DNA from: Ophioderma brevispina
Taxonomy: Eukaryota; Echinodermata; Ophiuroidea; Amphilepidida; Ophiodermatidae
Assembly: GCA_023653785.1 (NCBI GenBank)
Contig: JAMKCH010079093.1
Coordinates: forward strand, 344,549 to 408,548
Reading direction: 5' to 3'
Length of the DNA stretch: 64,000 bases
The translations under genes were made by a program, and so were the position numbers. Shown one piece after another: positions 34,251 to 46,590 of the stretch. The stretch's first letter is position 1. Each line of letters begins with the position of its first letter. Below the pieces are notes generated by a model. The model was not told where the DNA came from. It did not search any database and was given only the letters and a program-made list of their open reading frames with translations.

Positions 34251-35680
34251 GCGAATTACCACACGAATTTAGAATGTGTATGTCAAATGGAGAGAAACTG
34301 CCTGCACGTCTTGGTAGGGTTATTGCGGTAAAGATAAGCTAATGACCAATTCTTACGATATATATTGGTAAAAATATCTTATGCACTCAGAAATTTACAC
34401 TAGCAAATATTCGTGGAACACGTTATCTCATCACGAATAGCGAAAACATAAAGAATGAACCAAAGTGCTATCTCAGTGCTATCCATCAATAATCTCACAG
34501 ACAAAGACAAAACCCGTCATAACTGCTTATAACTTTATGTTTAGCATGACATAATGAACCTAAAGGGGTATTACGGTTCAGTACGAGAGAATGCCGTATA
34601 TGTTTTGCTCGTGTGATTTAGCCCAGGTTCCATTTCAGCTTAGGTTTCATGTGCAACGAGAAACTGTGGTTTTACAGAAGAGAATAAAGTATTTCTCTAC
34701 ATTTAACAACTAATGACATCCGTTCGAGGACACTTTTTTTGGGGGGGGGGACAAGTAAAATTCTGAGGGAAAACATCGTTTAAGTTATCACAAAAATTCG
34801 TATTTGTGTTTTTCTGGAGATAAATTCAATGGGGGCAACCCGACTCTAAGAGAGCCATTTGCCTAACCCCCTAACCTGCTGCCGCCACTGGTTTAAATTT
34901 AATTTGCCAAAACTTTATCTTAAATTACTAAAACCGATATAATCACAATTGCCAAAAAAACCTGCACTGAGACAAATAAACCCCAATTGTAATGAAGCTC
35001 CAAGAACAAGAATGGGCTATGAAGAATTAATCTTAAGTCTGGATCGTATATCAGTTTATCTTTTCGTAGTTTAACTCAAATTATCAAACACGGCAGTAAA
35101 ACAAGGTTATAGGGCGAGTGATCGTCAGCAAGTAAAATTACATACGAAAATCATTCAGTGAATGGTTGAAGGAAACCTTTTATAAGCACAGAGACGTATA
35201 GACAGACACACATCACTATCGATCACATAGGCTGAATGAACCCAAAGAGGTAAAATAAAACATATACAAGCACTCTATTTGCAAATTGTTCGACGGAATC
35301 TTCCAGATATCGCGCCCTATCCTCAGACCTATACTTCAACCTCTCTTCGATGCCGCTTACTTCCTGTTGCTTGTTATTGATGGAATGGTGGTGTAATTCT
35401 GAGAGGTCAACCAGTCGTCCTCCAGTCTTTCAGTTCTGTATTCCTCGTATTGGATGGCTTAATTTAAGTACTGGTACTTGTGTTGCAGTTGCTCCTATTA
35501 GTACAAAATATGAAGAATACGGGTGGTTCAACAGAAATGAAGGTTCCATACAAAGATGAAAATTGCATTAAGTATCACTCTTTATCGTGAATGGTGAATG
35601 CTGATTGATTAATGTTCCAATTAAAATTTTCCCGTATTACCAGCGTAATTTTATTACTGGCATGCTGGATACGAGCCCGT
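34251..35680. other. Unassigned region containing a MITE end
   Basis: Mostly featureless AT-rich DNA. Around 34729-34892 an 11-G run is followed by ~140 bases ending in CTGCTGCCGCCACTG, the complement of a CAGTGGCGGCAGCAG terminus like those of the hAT-type MITEs at 49479 and 50742. The partner left terminus is not seen, so this is probably a truncated MITE. No genes recognised. Confidence 0.4.
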
Positions 35681-35849
35681 TTTGCGTGATGCTTACATCA
35701 AGTATCAGAACAAACAGGGGATAACTAATATTATCAGGTTTAATCTCATGGGCACTACCAGCCTGGTTTAATTGGTAATTCAGCGGGTTAAGCTCCGGGG
35801 GAGAACATACTACTTGCACGCATTTGGAAACTAAGTGGAGAAGAAACCA

Positions 35850-36835
35850 TCAACATCCTTACAAAAATCATGGAACTGGAGGAGATACCAAATCAGTGGA
35901 ATGAAACAAAGGTCATTATACTGTATTAAAAGGAGGATATGAAGGGCATCAACAATTACCGGCAATTAGCCTACTACCTCATCTGTACAAAGTATTTACC
36001 AGAATCATCCTAGCAAGGATAGAGAAGGAACTTGATTTCAACCAAGAGCACAAGAGTGTTTTCAATCAGGTTTTAGGACAGCATATCACCGCCATACCTT
36101 GAGCCAGGTAAGCAAAGAAGTATCAGCAAACCAATACTCCATACCTAAAGCGTTGGAAGACCAGACTGAAAAGAAATACATACGAATGGTGAAACCCATG
36201 AACAAAAATACCCGTGCAGGAATCCACCTGGGAGCAGATAAAATCAATAGCGCCAGAATCATAAAAGGTGTAAAAAGTGTGAGGCAGGGTGATCCAATAT
36301 CCCTATTAGCTCTTCATAGCATAGGGGATATCCCCTAAGTTATTCAGGAGCCTGAACTAGAAATGTAAGGTAATCACAGTGGATGGTGAACATCTGAATC
36401 ATCGAAGATTCGGTGATGACATACTTCTTTTAAGCCACCAAATTTCGAAAGCTATTCAATGATGAGAGAACTCGATGCCTGTAGTAGAAAAGCAGGGTTT
36501 AATCTGAACATCAAGAAACACCAAAGTATGATGTCAACAGCACACGGTACCATAAGATAACAGTTCAAGGGATAGACATAGAGGATGTAGAGAACTACAT
36601 ATATTTATAGAAATGATCTCAATCAATAATGAAACAGCAGGCTTGGACAACAACTCAAAATCTACAAGGAACCTTATAGTGACAAGAGGTCTATGGAAGA
36701 ATCATAATTGGAGTCACAAGGAAAACATAGTCACCAACCAGGATCTCCGAAAGAAAACCAATGTACATGACATTCTCTAGGAAGTAAATCTAATACGTGG
36801 TGATTGGCAGGTCATTTAGCCATGTAGACCACATG
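35850..36835 (+). pseudogene. RTE-type LINE reverse transcriptase, decayed
   Basis: Frame fragments read MELEEIPNQWNETKVIILY, then KEDMKGINNYR, and later GVKSVRQGDPISLL. These align with the conserved order of RTE-clade reverse transcriptases (IPxxWNxAxVIxLxKKGD, YRPISLL, GVRQGDPISP). The catalytic box appears as RFGDDILL rather than a clean FADD, and internal stops and frameshifts interrupt every segment. It is the duplicate of 52560-53735, which is better preserved. Both share the same 5' truncation context, so the RTE copy predates the duplication. Confidence 0.8.
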
Positions 36836-36861
36836 CCAACAGAGAGTGCAATTCGTAAAAT

Positions 36862-36960
36862 TCACTCCAAAAGAGAAAGCATCACTTCAATCACTTCAAA
36901 AGAGCGAATTAATCTCCAAAAGAGAGCAAATCACTCCAAAGAGCGAAACTCCAAAAGAGT
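36862..36960 (+). repeat. 36-bp minisatellite, short allele (~2.7 units)
   Basis: Units of the form CACTCCAAAAGAG and CGAAACTCCAAAAGAG are flanked by GCAATTCGTAAA on the left and TTCAATTTCATTCTG on the right, the same flanks as the large array at 58289-59526. It contrasts with the ~34 units there. Confidence 0.85.
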
Positions 36961-38510
36961 TCAATTTCATTCTGCCAGAATTTGCTACAATTGTCATCCT
37001 TAAGAGTGAAACCCGAAAGAGTTAAAAATTTTACATCGGAAAAATTGCTACAGAGATCAGTCTTATCTAAAGGTATTTCTTTCTGTAGAATAATACGATG
37101 GTACAATCACTTTTCATTAGAATCCATGACTGAAAGTAGTTCTTAAAGGCATTTCCCCCTAAGAAGTACAGTCACATTCATCATGGTTAGTGTTTATGAA
37201 TCCTGAATAATATATCGCCGTTGTTATTGAGATAATTGTGAAGTACTACGGTAGGTGCGTTGAATATGCTATAAAGTCACTCGCGAATGTGTACGTCACG
37301 GATAGGAAATTTCATGCCACGCAGTAACATAGCGGGATCTACACGTTGAAATATTAAAATTAATATTTCCTTCAGGCGATTTTACGATTGGTAGGTAAGA
37401 ATCGTTCCAGCCGTGGAAACATAAAGAGAACCTCAGATTGGTTACTTTCCTTTATTTGCTTATAGTTCGACTGTAACTGTTGATAGACTAAAATGTTTCT
37501 GATCCAAATGCCCTTTATTCTCCGATGTTTGGCATTATTCATAATTCTGCAATCGACTCTGATCTTGTAATGTATCATCTAACGTTAGGGCATATCTCAT
37601 ATTACATATCCCGTCATTGAGTAGTCGAGAAACTGATACGCCTTGCACGGCACTACTAAGAAAGAAAAGGCGTCAACCCAATTCCCCCCCAGTCAAATTA
37701 TCTTTTTTGAAAAGTTTAATATTATGCCGCTTTTATGTATTACACTCTGTAATATATAAAAGCAGGCTGAACCTTATCCTTCAAAGCTCCCCATTATGTT
37801 CTTAATCTTGACAAAATATAGCATGATACCCTGATAACGTTTCGAAGATTGAATTTTTTGAAATCAAAGTCCATGCCCTTGAACCGAAGCGATTACTTTT
37901 TGAAATTCAATCAACAGCACTTAAACCTTTAGAGTTCTTTACACAAGTAATAAACAGAAATGATTGTTGGAATGCGCCCGTTCTACAAACAGACAGTAGC
38001 AGGTATTTAAATTTCCTCACTTATCGGTATTATCTTTCTTGAGTCCCTTGCCAGCACATGTCAAAATCTATTACACTGTTAACATTGATAATATAAACAC
38101 AACAACAGCCTTCAGCTTCTTATAGCTAGGTTGACTTGTGATGTAAGTACGCGCTGCTTGATTTCTAGATATTCTGAAAATACGATTTTTATTGCTTTGG
38201 CTGAGTTTCTGAATGTGGATCTTACTTCATTCGTTGTTACTTTTCTGTCAAAGCACTATGTCTTCAGATTGTGACAATGTTCGGCAATGGAAAAGAAAAT
38301 TTTTTCTAATATTACCAGTGTTTACCATTTTTGTATATTTCTATCCATTTTCTTATCAATGTCAGTTTGTATAATCAATTACTTTTATTAATAGTCCTTA
38401 GGAATATGTTCACACCTTGCCTCGTCCCACTTTTTTGATGTAAAACCAGGTCATCTTGCGCGATGTGTTTTTGACATTCCATATTCTCATTTGGGCTACG
38501 CATGCCTTTA
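36961..38510. other. Duplicated non-coding DNA
   Basis: Aligned throughout with 59527-61130. Landmarks are GGAAATTTCATGCCACGCAG (37306 here) and GGCGTCAACCCAATTCCCC. No conserved frame, no gene recognised. Confidence 0.6.
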
Positions 38511-39403
38511 TATCTGTGGGTTGGTGTGTATTCCCGTAGGAATTTCATGCTAAAATTGATTTGTGGGGTGCTGTTTGGGCTTCAATGAGGACCTAAACTG
38601 TCAGAAATGATGGTGTTCAAATTTTCCTACTGATGTCCCCCTTCTTCAAGGGGGCAAATGTTAGTACGGGAAAAAATTTAAAATCTAGTCAATTGCGTTT
38701 TAATGTACACTACGCGTTCGTCTCGTCCCATAAGGGATTCGAAATAAGAATATATTTGCCTAGGTTCCAACCTTGAGTTAAAGCGGTGTAGCCCCATAAT
38801 GGTTCAAGGTCACCCTGGGGGTAAATGCTCCGATGTTGTTGACAGTGGTGTCAAATGACCTTGTGTCTCTGAAACAGGAAATCCATTTAATTGATCTTCT
38901 TGATATCACCATTGCGACATCCAGGGAAAGTTCTGGTTACCCCCATAGACATGTAGACCCTTGCGACCATTTTGCTATTAATTAGCCATCCAAATGTCAC
39001 ATTCACTGTAAAATAATACATTTTAGGATCCTGTGAGCAATACAAACACCTTATCACCAGTTTCAACAAAATCTGAGCATTTTGGTAAATTTACCCCAGG
39101 ATGAACTTGAACCATATGGGGCTATAGCGCTTTACTAAAGTCCGAACCTAGGCAAATATATACTTTTTCTACTCCTTATAAGGAGACAACATGTCAATGG
39201 ACATTAAAACACAATTTGACTCGATTTTAAATTTTTCCCTGTATTAACATTCTTCCCCCCTCCCTTGAGGAAGGGGTACAGTCCGAAATTTCACCCCATC
39301 ATTTTCTGACTGTCTGGTCCCTATTGAATGAAAAACAGCAGAAAATCAACTTTAGGCACCAAATCCTACGGGAACTGTTTCATTGACATACCGACCCACA
39401 CTA
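38511..39403. mobile_element. Near-palindromic element at a TTAA-like site
   Basis: The left arm (38511 to about 38885) and right arm (about 39025-39403) are inverted copies over ~370 bases with a spacer of only ~140. Shared landmarks are GTGGGTTGGT/ACCGACCCAC, CCCGTAGG, TCAAGGGGG, AAAAATTTAAAATC, TATATTTGCCTAGGTT and CCCCATAATGGTTCAAG. The paralog at 61121-61140 is uninterrupted (GCCTTTAACAGTTC). Here the flanks are GCCTTTA on the left and TTAACGTTC on the right, so TTAA or TTTA was the target. TTAA duplication is typical of piggyBac and Kolobok families, but no transposase is present. A partial relative is at 52105-52300. Confidence 0.85.
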
Positions 39404-40575
39404 TTAACGTTCATAGAACGGGTATAAGCTTCATATAATAAATGGAAGATTTTTGATGTGGATGTCATAAAGTGGTGCATATCCCCTGATCAGCTTCATT
39501 TGTTAAAACCTTTGCTTTTGAGCTTGGTTGATTGATAGAGACTATAGTAGATTCAACCCATCGTGTCACCTCTAGTACGTTCCCGAAGGTATGTGCATTG
39601 AATGAGGGCTGTCAGTGGGTTGACAATCAAAGTTCCACGCTCATCTATTGAAACATGAGTCTGACAGCAGAGAAAAATCAATTCTATGCTTAATGACAAA
39701 CATTCGAGTCAATGTAAGCGCATTTATAGCTATTTAACTCTCAAACATTCTGACTAATCGCATTTGGTTCAGTGGCATTCAATAACAGGTGTGTTGAATG
39801 TTCGACTTTTGTGCGCCCGTGTTTTGGATATGAAGGAACCAAAAGTTTTTAAAATGATGTCAACATGAAAGGGAGACAGATTTCTTATTTCGTTTCATGA
39901 AACGGTGGAATCGGACGAATCCCACGCTGTCCAAAATTTTTTTCCTCTGGTGGAACTATGGTTGAATCTACTATAAGACAGGGAGGAAGGGGATCCTCTT
40001 TTCCCGTCTCTCTCCCCGTTTTTTCTTGTTTTTTTGTTGCAACGTGGAATGATGACTGTCTTGGCCCAAAGATCTGCAAATCTTCTCATTTCGATTACAT
40101 CCGGTGGACAGATAAGCCAATATTGTCAACACAAATCCTTTCTACACTTCCCGGGTCGCGCTCATGACATAAAACTTCATAATAAAAGTGATTTTACCTT
40201 TGAACAAATATCTAAATAATGAAACCGGCAGTGTCAAATCCGTTTCAAAGCATCATAGGCTGATTTAGACAAATATAATCGTAATTTTTAAGCCTACTGA
40301 CATGTGCTTATGAACACACAACAGTATCCTCTAAGTCGCGCCATAAGGCAATATTTTTGAAAATGAAGGATTTAGTCAGAGCGGCAGAAACCATGGTTTT
40401 TGTTTAAAATCCGGGTATCTGACCTGATGCAATCATTCAATGACCTCCGTAGCCTTGTGTGGGTCATTATACGCAAATCCTTTCTGGAGGGCCTGCTTCG
40501 GATCTGAAATTTGAACGCTAAACGATAACGCGGTAGCAGTCCTTCTTTGTGGCCTCAATATGAACTATTTGAACA

Positions 40576-41722
40576 GTTCTGCCTTGGTGCATGCAACATA
40601 AAATGAATAAATGCATCATGATTATTTCTCATTTTGTGAAGATTGCGTTAGTTTCACCAAAGTTACTAGTAGCACCTTACCGATTACGGATCTGCTTTTT
40701 TCAAATTACATGCCATTGATTCACATACAGCCAGGCTTGATGGGGGGAAAATCATTGTTGTCATTACACAATGTGCCTAATGCATTGTGATATAGAGATA
40801 TAGGCGACGGCATATCTGCAAATATGGATACAATACGATGCAAATACTGTCATGCTTTAAATTAGATCTTTTTTTGTTATATCACTTTTATTAACAATTC
40901 ATCCGATTGCTTTAAGCACAATTCAAATCAATATTAAAAGCAAAAAATAAAAATATTAACCCAACACGTCACGGCTGAGTTACTGAAAGTCACAAAAACT
41001 CAGTTTCTCGCGCAACACAAACAAGCATGAAAGTACATTGAAATCTGCCATGGCTTATCCCTCAATAGGATTTGCAACTAAAATTGTAGGTCAAAAGACC
41101 TTTACTACTAAATATATGTACTCCCTGCATAAAAATCGGAACGGTGCCGAATTTTCAGTCCTCCTTGAAGTCAAACAATATACACACCTGAACATCTCGA
41201 ATGTGTTCCAGAATGCTAAAACAGGTGGAATTTCATCAATCACTTCCGACCTAAAGATGGCTACTTATCCAATAGCGCTATCCGGGCACCTTCAATACTA
41301 TTGTAATGTAATTTTTTGTATGGAGCAGAATGCCGACCGGCAGGCATTTCTTAAATTCAGAAATTTAAATAAAGAACATTTCTGATTCCAGTAAATAAAA
41401 TAATTCCAATGCTTAAAGAAGTATTCCTGATCGCATTAAATTCTGATTCTGCACATCTTGCTTTTGCAAAGGCCGCATAATACACCATAAGTTATTAATC
41501 AATTCCGGGTATAGGCGGATATCACAAAATATCTTTGCAAACCCGTCAAACGACGCGAAATGGTAGTTTATCAAATTATATTATGAATTATAATAAAAAC
41601 GACATTTGTAGCGCTTTTTCTGAAGGATTCACAACGCTGTTGCTATTAGAGCGGGAGCAATGAACTTGGGCCAAACATCACGTTCATGTCCCACTACATC
41701 TCAGCTTTGACACCATTTGGTA
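40576..41722. other. Unassigned region
   Basis: It contains the 115-codon ORF 41038-41385, whose protein resembles no family I know and has no signal peptide or clear domain. There are no duplicates in the window to test its conservation. Near 41587-41660 an AGCGCTTTTTC and AACGCTGTTGCTATTA stretch resembles the SINE tail region, minus strand, badly decayed. Confidence 0.35.
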
Positions 41723-42402
41723 GTTAAGTATGGACCCTCTACATCATACAAGATAGTTAGTGGTGTCAAATTGTCAAACTTTTTAAATACTCCAATCGTT
41801 TTGAATGTTTGTCCCCATAATTGGTCTTCTAGTCATAAGGATTACAAAATGTATAGTTTGTACGCATCTATGACCAGTGGTTTTAGATTCTTGGGTAAAA
41901 AATGCTAAAATGCAAAAAAGGTCAATTTTTCATTTGTAAGGGGTCACAATCAGAAGTTTTGGCAAAAATGAAACAAATTGTCGTCTAGCTTAATGGGGTC
42001 AAAATGAAAGAATACTAGTAGAATCTGCAATGCATCATGCTATTAACCAAATCGGTCATGGGGCAGCATAATCCAATGGCATTGACCTCTTGATCCATTA
42101 CTTTCGGTAAGTAAACAGTTAACATAATCCAAACTATACTTTTGGGAGTTCAGAGTGACCTTTTTTGCACTTTTAGCCATTTTTAACCTAAACTCCCAAA
42201 CCAATGGCCATAGATAGTACAAACTGTACATTTTTGGAATCCTTGTGACTTATACGGACAATATAGATACGAATTTCAACATGATTGGAGTAATTAAAAA
42301 GTTTGACCTCTGTGCAAACTTCAATTGACCCCTATTGAAAAAGTGACACCACAATTTGACACCACTATCTACCTTGCATTGATGTAGAGGGTCCATACTA
42401 AC
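41723..42402. mobile_element. Foldback element, ~680 bp
   Basis: GTTAAGTATGGACCCTCTACATC at the left is mirrored by its complement GATGTAGAGGGTCCATACTAAC at the right, and matching continues inward ~210-255 bases (AGTGGTGTCAAATTGT; TTTTTAAATACTCCAATC; AAAATGTATAGTTTGTAC; GCAAAAAAGGTC). The left arm lacks ~50 bases present in the right arm. The spacer is ~220 bases. No target duplication is evident. It directly abuts a LINE 3' end on its right. Confidence 0.8.
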
Positions 42403-42404
42403 TT

Positions 42405-42990
42405 CTGATAGAAGGACACCAGCCACACCACTCCTTAAAGAGCTCCATTGGCTACCAATTAGTGAGCGCGTTGTCTTTTAAGCTTATGCTTCTTACTTAC
42501 AAGGGCATTTCCGGACAATTGCCATCTTACTTGTCCGAATACCTCTCTTTGTATATTCCTGGCAGGCCAGGATTGCGTTCTGCAGATGACAAGACGCTCC
42601 TCACTGTTTCCCGCAAAAAAAGGTCAGTGGGTGACAGGGCTTTCAGCAATGCGGCCCCTAGCCTATGGAACTCTTTTGCCTATCTCTGTTCGCCACTCCA
42701 AGTCCATTGTTACTTTTAAGAAAGCTCTAAAATTTCATCTATTTCCTAAGAGTTGATTGTGTGCTTAAATGTGTTTTTTGTTATTGCCTCGCATGATATT
42801 TAATTATGCAGCTGTTTTCTTTTTTTTTTATTTTATAGTTTGATGTTAAGTACTTATCTCATAGTAATACAACAGGTATTGTAAAAGATGAACCATGTTT
42901 TAGGTTAAATAGTAATTGCTTTCTATTTTGTAAAGCGCTTTGACCTTGTTTTGAGAAGGCGCTATATCAAATGCCGTTTTGTATTGTTTG
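42405..42990 (+). pseudogene. CR1/L2-like LINE, 3' end
   Basis: Translated pieces read TPLLKELHWLPISERVVF, then KLMLLTYKGISGQLPSYLSE, LRSADDKTLL and GDRAFSNAAPSLWNSF, and finally FKKALKFHLFP after a frameshift. This is the standard C-terminal end of CR1/L2-type reverse transcriptases. It is followed by a short AT-rich 3' UTR ending in GTAAAGCGCTTTGACC and GAGAAGGCGCTATATCAAAT, then TATTGT repeats. The 5' part is missing. The tail resembles the SINE tails at 8580 and 31680, suggesting a LINE/SINE partnership. Confidence 0.85.
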
Positions 42991-43086
42991 TATTGTAACT
43001 ACTAAAGGTGTCAAACCTTAGATGTAATCGGGCATGAACGAACTCCCTAAATAAGGACCTATGATATTCTGCTCCTGCTCTATATT

Positions 43087-43305
43087 GTTATTATTACGCT
43101 GCCATCAGGAAATCGTTACAATCATGCCGGGCAATCATATCGCTTCATCTGGGCTGGCAGCCGGTCAAGCGCACAACCCATCCGCACTTAGGATGGTAAT
43201 ATTCCCCCATAACTGCTCCCACAGATTTCGCTTGGGTCGGCGAGGCAATTGAGATTAATTATCTTGCCCAGGGATACAAACACTTTCGCCACGGGTATTT
43301 AATAT
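43087..43305 (-). mobile_element. SINE fragment (31661 family)
   Basis: The minus strand carries the SINE body only: AAGATAATTAATCTCAATTG, the CGCTTGG and GCTGCCAGCCC segments, and CAGCGTAATAATAAC. Both the tRNA-like head and the GCGCTATATAAAT tail are missing. Confidence 0.7.
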
Positions 43306-46264
43306 ATTTGGTAGAAAATTGCTAACCACGTAATCTCGTATTGCGTGATGATTGAACCAAGTATCACTCCATACTTTTACATACATTATAAGCCATGGTT
43401 GTAATGATCTTTTGCAGAGACCGGTCTGGTCTAACTAGTCCAACTCCCTCTGAGGAGCATAATCCAATATGATTTTTTTAAATCAACACAAAGCCTCATA
43501 GGTCCAGCTGCAGCTGTTGCTGCTGAAAATCCAAAACAACATTTTCATCTTTACTTTCTTCATAAGTTCTTCATGTGCAAATACATTACCCTGTGTTTTT
43601 AAATAACTAGATATTGTGACCGTGGACAGTCTTTTAAAGAAGTAAGTTAATGCTTTTCTCCAGCCTACAGTAGCTACTCTGCAGAATTCAACTACTGCTT
43701 GAGTACGGTGCACTCCCTAACTGGACTATGAAAGTCTGAGCATTTGTAACAGCAGCTGAAATTGTAGAAGGTCTATGATGACTCAGTTTATTTTGCTGTG
43801 TAATTAGTCCCCACTTGTTAATTTGTACTTGTAGGCCTCTGTGGAGACAGGCCTAATTCTAGCTTAGTCCTACTTATCTGTCTTTTAATTGGGAAGTGCT
43901 TGGATTTGATCTACTGTGGCTGTGCTAATCTAGATACAATTTAAAACTAAACTACTTTAGGGTTACCACATTTCTACTAAATGACGGTCTCATGTGATAC
44001 AACACCCAACCGTAGGTATTTTTTTTTCAAACAGGACATAACTAATGATACCTCCTTGATTAGACCATATCGATTGATACCATGGTATCTTTTTATTTGT
44101 ATTCAGAAACTTCACCTCCTATATTGTTATGTTCATTTTAGACTGTACTATTCAAGAACCTCAACTACATAAAAAAATCTTTGTTTCAGCTAACTAGTCA
44201 GTGGCTAACCATAAAATATACGTTAAAATAAAATTCCATAATCTCATGGTAAACATCTGGCAGTCTGGACGCACAGCGAGCCTTCGTGTAAAAAAGTACT
44301 TTAAAAGATAATTCCTTGAAACTGACACTGGCACATTTTCAACGAAATATGAAATCCGGTCAAATTTGCTTTCAAATGATAGTTTAGGATCCTGGAAGAG
44401 TACAGATATATCTTACACACAATAATATCGTACCACAAAACATATAGGTGCCTTAAAAGTGGCTAAAGACATCCAGTCGTTTTTAGCCTAATTATTTTGG
44501 TTTGCCGTAACTTTAATCAATGAGTATATTCAAATGATATGAACTCAATAAAACCGTAACAATTTGAAGGGAAAAAAAACTGTTTTTCGTTTTGTTGATA
44601 GGATTAGAGTTAATAGATGCATGAAAATGTATAGGGTGCAGAATTTGGCATGTTTTATGTAATTGTAGTAAACTTAGATGCTATTATTTCATCGATATTC
44701 AACATAAAACAATTTCGGAGAAATATCTTTCCGAAATGTACCTCTACACAATCGCATACTCTCAATAAGGTTAGTGATGCGAATTATTTCAACGTGATAA
44801 AAACTAAAAAGGCGTACCTTTATTATTTTAATCAAAATTCACAACTTTTTTCCACGAACAACGCAGCGACACCTGCTCTGTTAACATTCATCTCATTTAA
44901 ACATTTGACTGCATGCTTATTTACAGTTACAGAAGTTATACGTTGACATTGGTAAGGCGTTAAAGGTGCTTGTTCCGATCGCCTTTGGGACCCCCCCCCC
45001 CCACGACTTACCCGGCAGTAGTGTCAATTTTGATATCATATGAAAGGCCTATTTTTTCAATGTAGTTCTGAAGTTACACTTTTCAAATCAATTTCTTTCC
45101 CAAGATATAGATAAAAAAACTGCCGTTTTAATGGTTAACAATCAATATTTAGCTCAGTAGTAAACAGGACCTTGTAACATGCATTCTCACTTTTACTATC
45201 AAAAGCGCAAGTTTGGTGGTAAGTGTATGCAAGTGGCATGGTATCATATCAAGTAGAGGGCATGATACACATAAATCGGAACAAGCACATTTAACAAAAG
45301 TGTACTTTGGTTGTACAACAATGACAGTAAACATCTCCTATAAAAACTGTGGATGTACATGTAACTTTAAAAGTACGGTCATTTGGCTATTATGGCGTAG
45401 AAACTTGCAATGCCAGCTAGAACCAAATTATTGCAAATTCAGTACTTAACCGACGTCTTTATTTGTGTTACAATAATTTACTAAAAGGAGTGGAAATAAA
45501 TTAAAACGAGTGGAAATAAATTTTCTTTAAATGAAATAATAACCAATCGCTTAGAACAAAAAAGTGACAGATGTAGACCTACGTGATTGGACAGTAACCA
45601 ATATCCTAAAGAGATCAGTATTTACAGCACTTCAGGTCTCCCCTGTGTAAACATGCATTCCACTTCAGTTTGTAGAAACCATGGATGAAGCTTTTAACTT
45701 CTGGAGTTGACTAAACTGGTTCAGTCCTGTTTTAAAGGTAATAATAGCCGAAAAAGAGGAGCTTCATTCATATTCGGCGACGAAGTGGCAATTAAAGCCT
45801 CTCTCGTTCAGCTGCAGTGCGAAGACAATCATTTTGTGAATTGAAAATATCTTGCAGTAAAGAAACAACAACATTGGTATTCGAATTGCTATTTGCGCTC
45901 TGCTCCCAGTGTCTTCTCTCGGTAACCTCTATATCTCTCAATTAACGAGAGGGTATACAACTGCGCAACAGGGCTGCTTGCTAGACATGTGGTTACGTGT
46001 CTGTAAGTGCCTATCTTGCACGCATATGATTAACGATGCCATTTTGTTTGAACAAATGCAACTTTGCAACTGAAAGCAAAGTCACCTATTTTTATTAGAA
46101 TACTCTGAAACGTCTCTTTATACTTCAATCCCTAATAAGTGTGTATTCTTTACCGCTTACCAAATAAGCAGGCCTCATTACTTGGAAAACTGGTGAGAAA
46201 CGGCATAGGTGCAATACAACGCAAGGTGCGATGTGCGTCTGGTGCGTGGCCCTTACGTCTGTTG
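43306..46264. other. Unassigned 3 kb region
   Basis: No family member of any element above is complete here. A TTAAAGGTGCTTGTTCCGATC stretch at 44959 resembles the left end of the TTAA MITE at 47650. A 10-C run is at 44991. The minus-strand ORF 43483-43713 and plus-strand ORF 44650-44946 match nothing I know. At 45482-45525 a ~19-base unit containing GAGTGGAAATAAATT is repeated twice. Confidence 0.4.
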
Positions 46265-46590
46265 AAAGGCACGAGCGTTAAGAAGGAATCAACAAATGTC
46301 AAGGAATTTATTTTTTCCACGGGTATTACTTTATGTAGCTATTTTTTCTTAGCACGCACCCAGTTTTGAAACTCAAAGGTGAATCTTAGAACGTGCGAGC
46401 ATAAAGAAGGAATACCATTTACGAGAATCATCACAAGCCAAATAATTTCCGCTTGTTTAGTGCTGACCATCGTATAGTAATGTATATGTTTACCTGATTG
46501 ATATGGAATCCCATTTGCGAGAATCATTAAAAAAAAATAATTTCCCCTCTTTAGTACTGACCAACGTATATGTATATGTTTATCTGATCG
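46265..46590 (+). repeat. Short tandem duplication, units ~95-110 bp
   Basis: GAATACCATTTACGAGAATCAT, then AAATAATTTCC, TTTAGTGCTGACCA and ATGTATATGTTTACCTGAT (46409-46497) is repeated at 46503-46590. A partial third unit (GCACGAGCGTTAAGAAGGAA at 46268) precedes it. Confidence 0.75.

Larger units (their letters stand above)
35681..40575 (+). repeat. Segmental duplication X, copy 1
   Basis: It is collinear with 52415-61880. Shared pieces are the RTE remnant (35681-36835 with 52415-53585), the minisatellite site (36862-36960 with 58289-59526), 36961-38510 with 59527-61130, and 39404-40575 with 61131-61880. This copy carries the palindromic element at 38511-39403. Copy 2 carries the LINE at 53840-57900 and the expanded minisatellite. 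Confidence 0.9.

Noticed and set aside
34741..34750. G runs (also 4519 and 63460) as G-quadruplexes
   Set aside because: They are homopolymers without loops and two of them are absent from duplicates or sit in doubtful low-complexity sequence. Expansion or base-calling error is more likely.
41038..41385. 115-codon ORF
   Set aside because: No recognised family, signal peptide or splice context, and no second copy in the window to test. In AT-rich DNA of this length an ORF this size is plausible by chance.
43483..43713. 76-codon minus-strand ORF with a W-rich C-terminus, considered as an exon
   Set aside because: The triplet just upstream is a stop, there is no convincing splice site, and no family is recognised.
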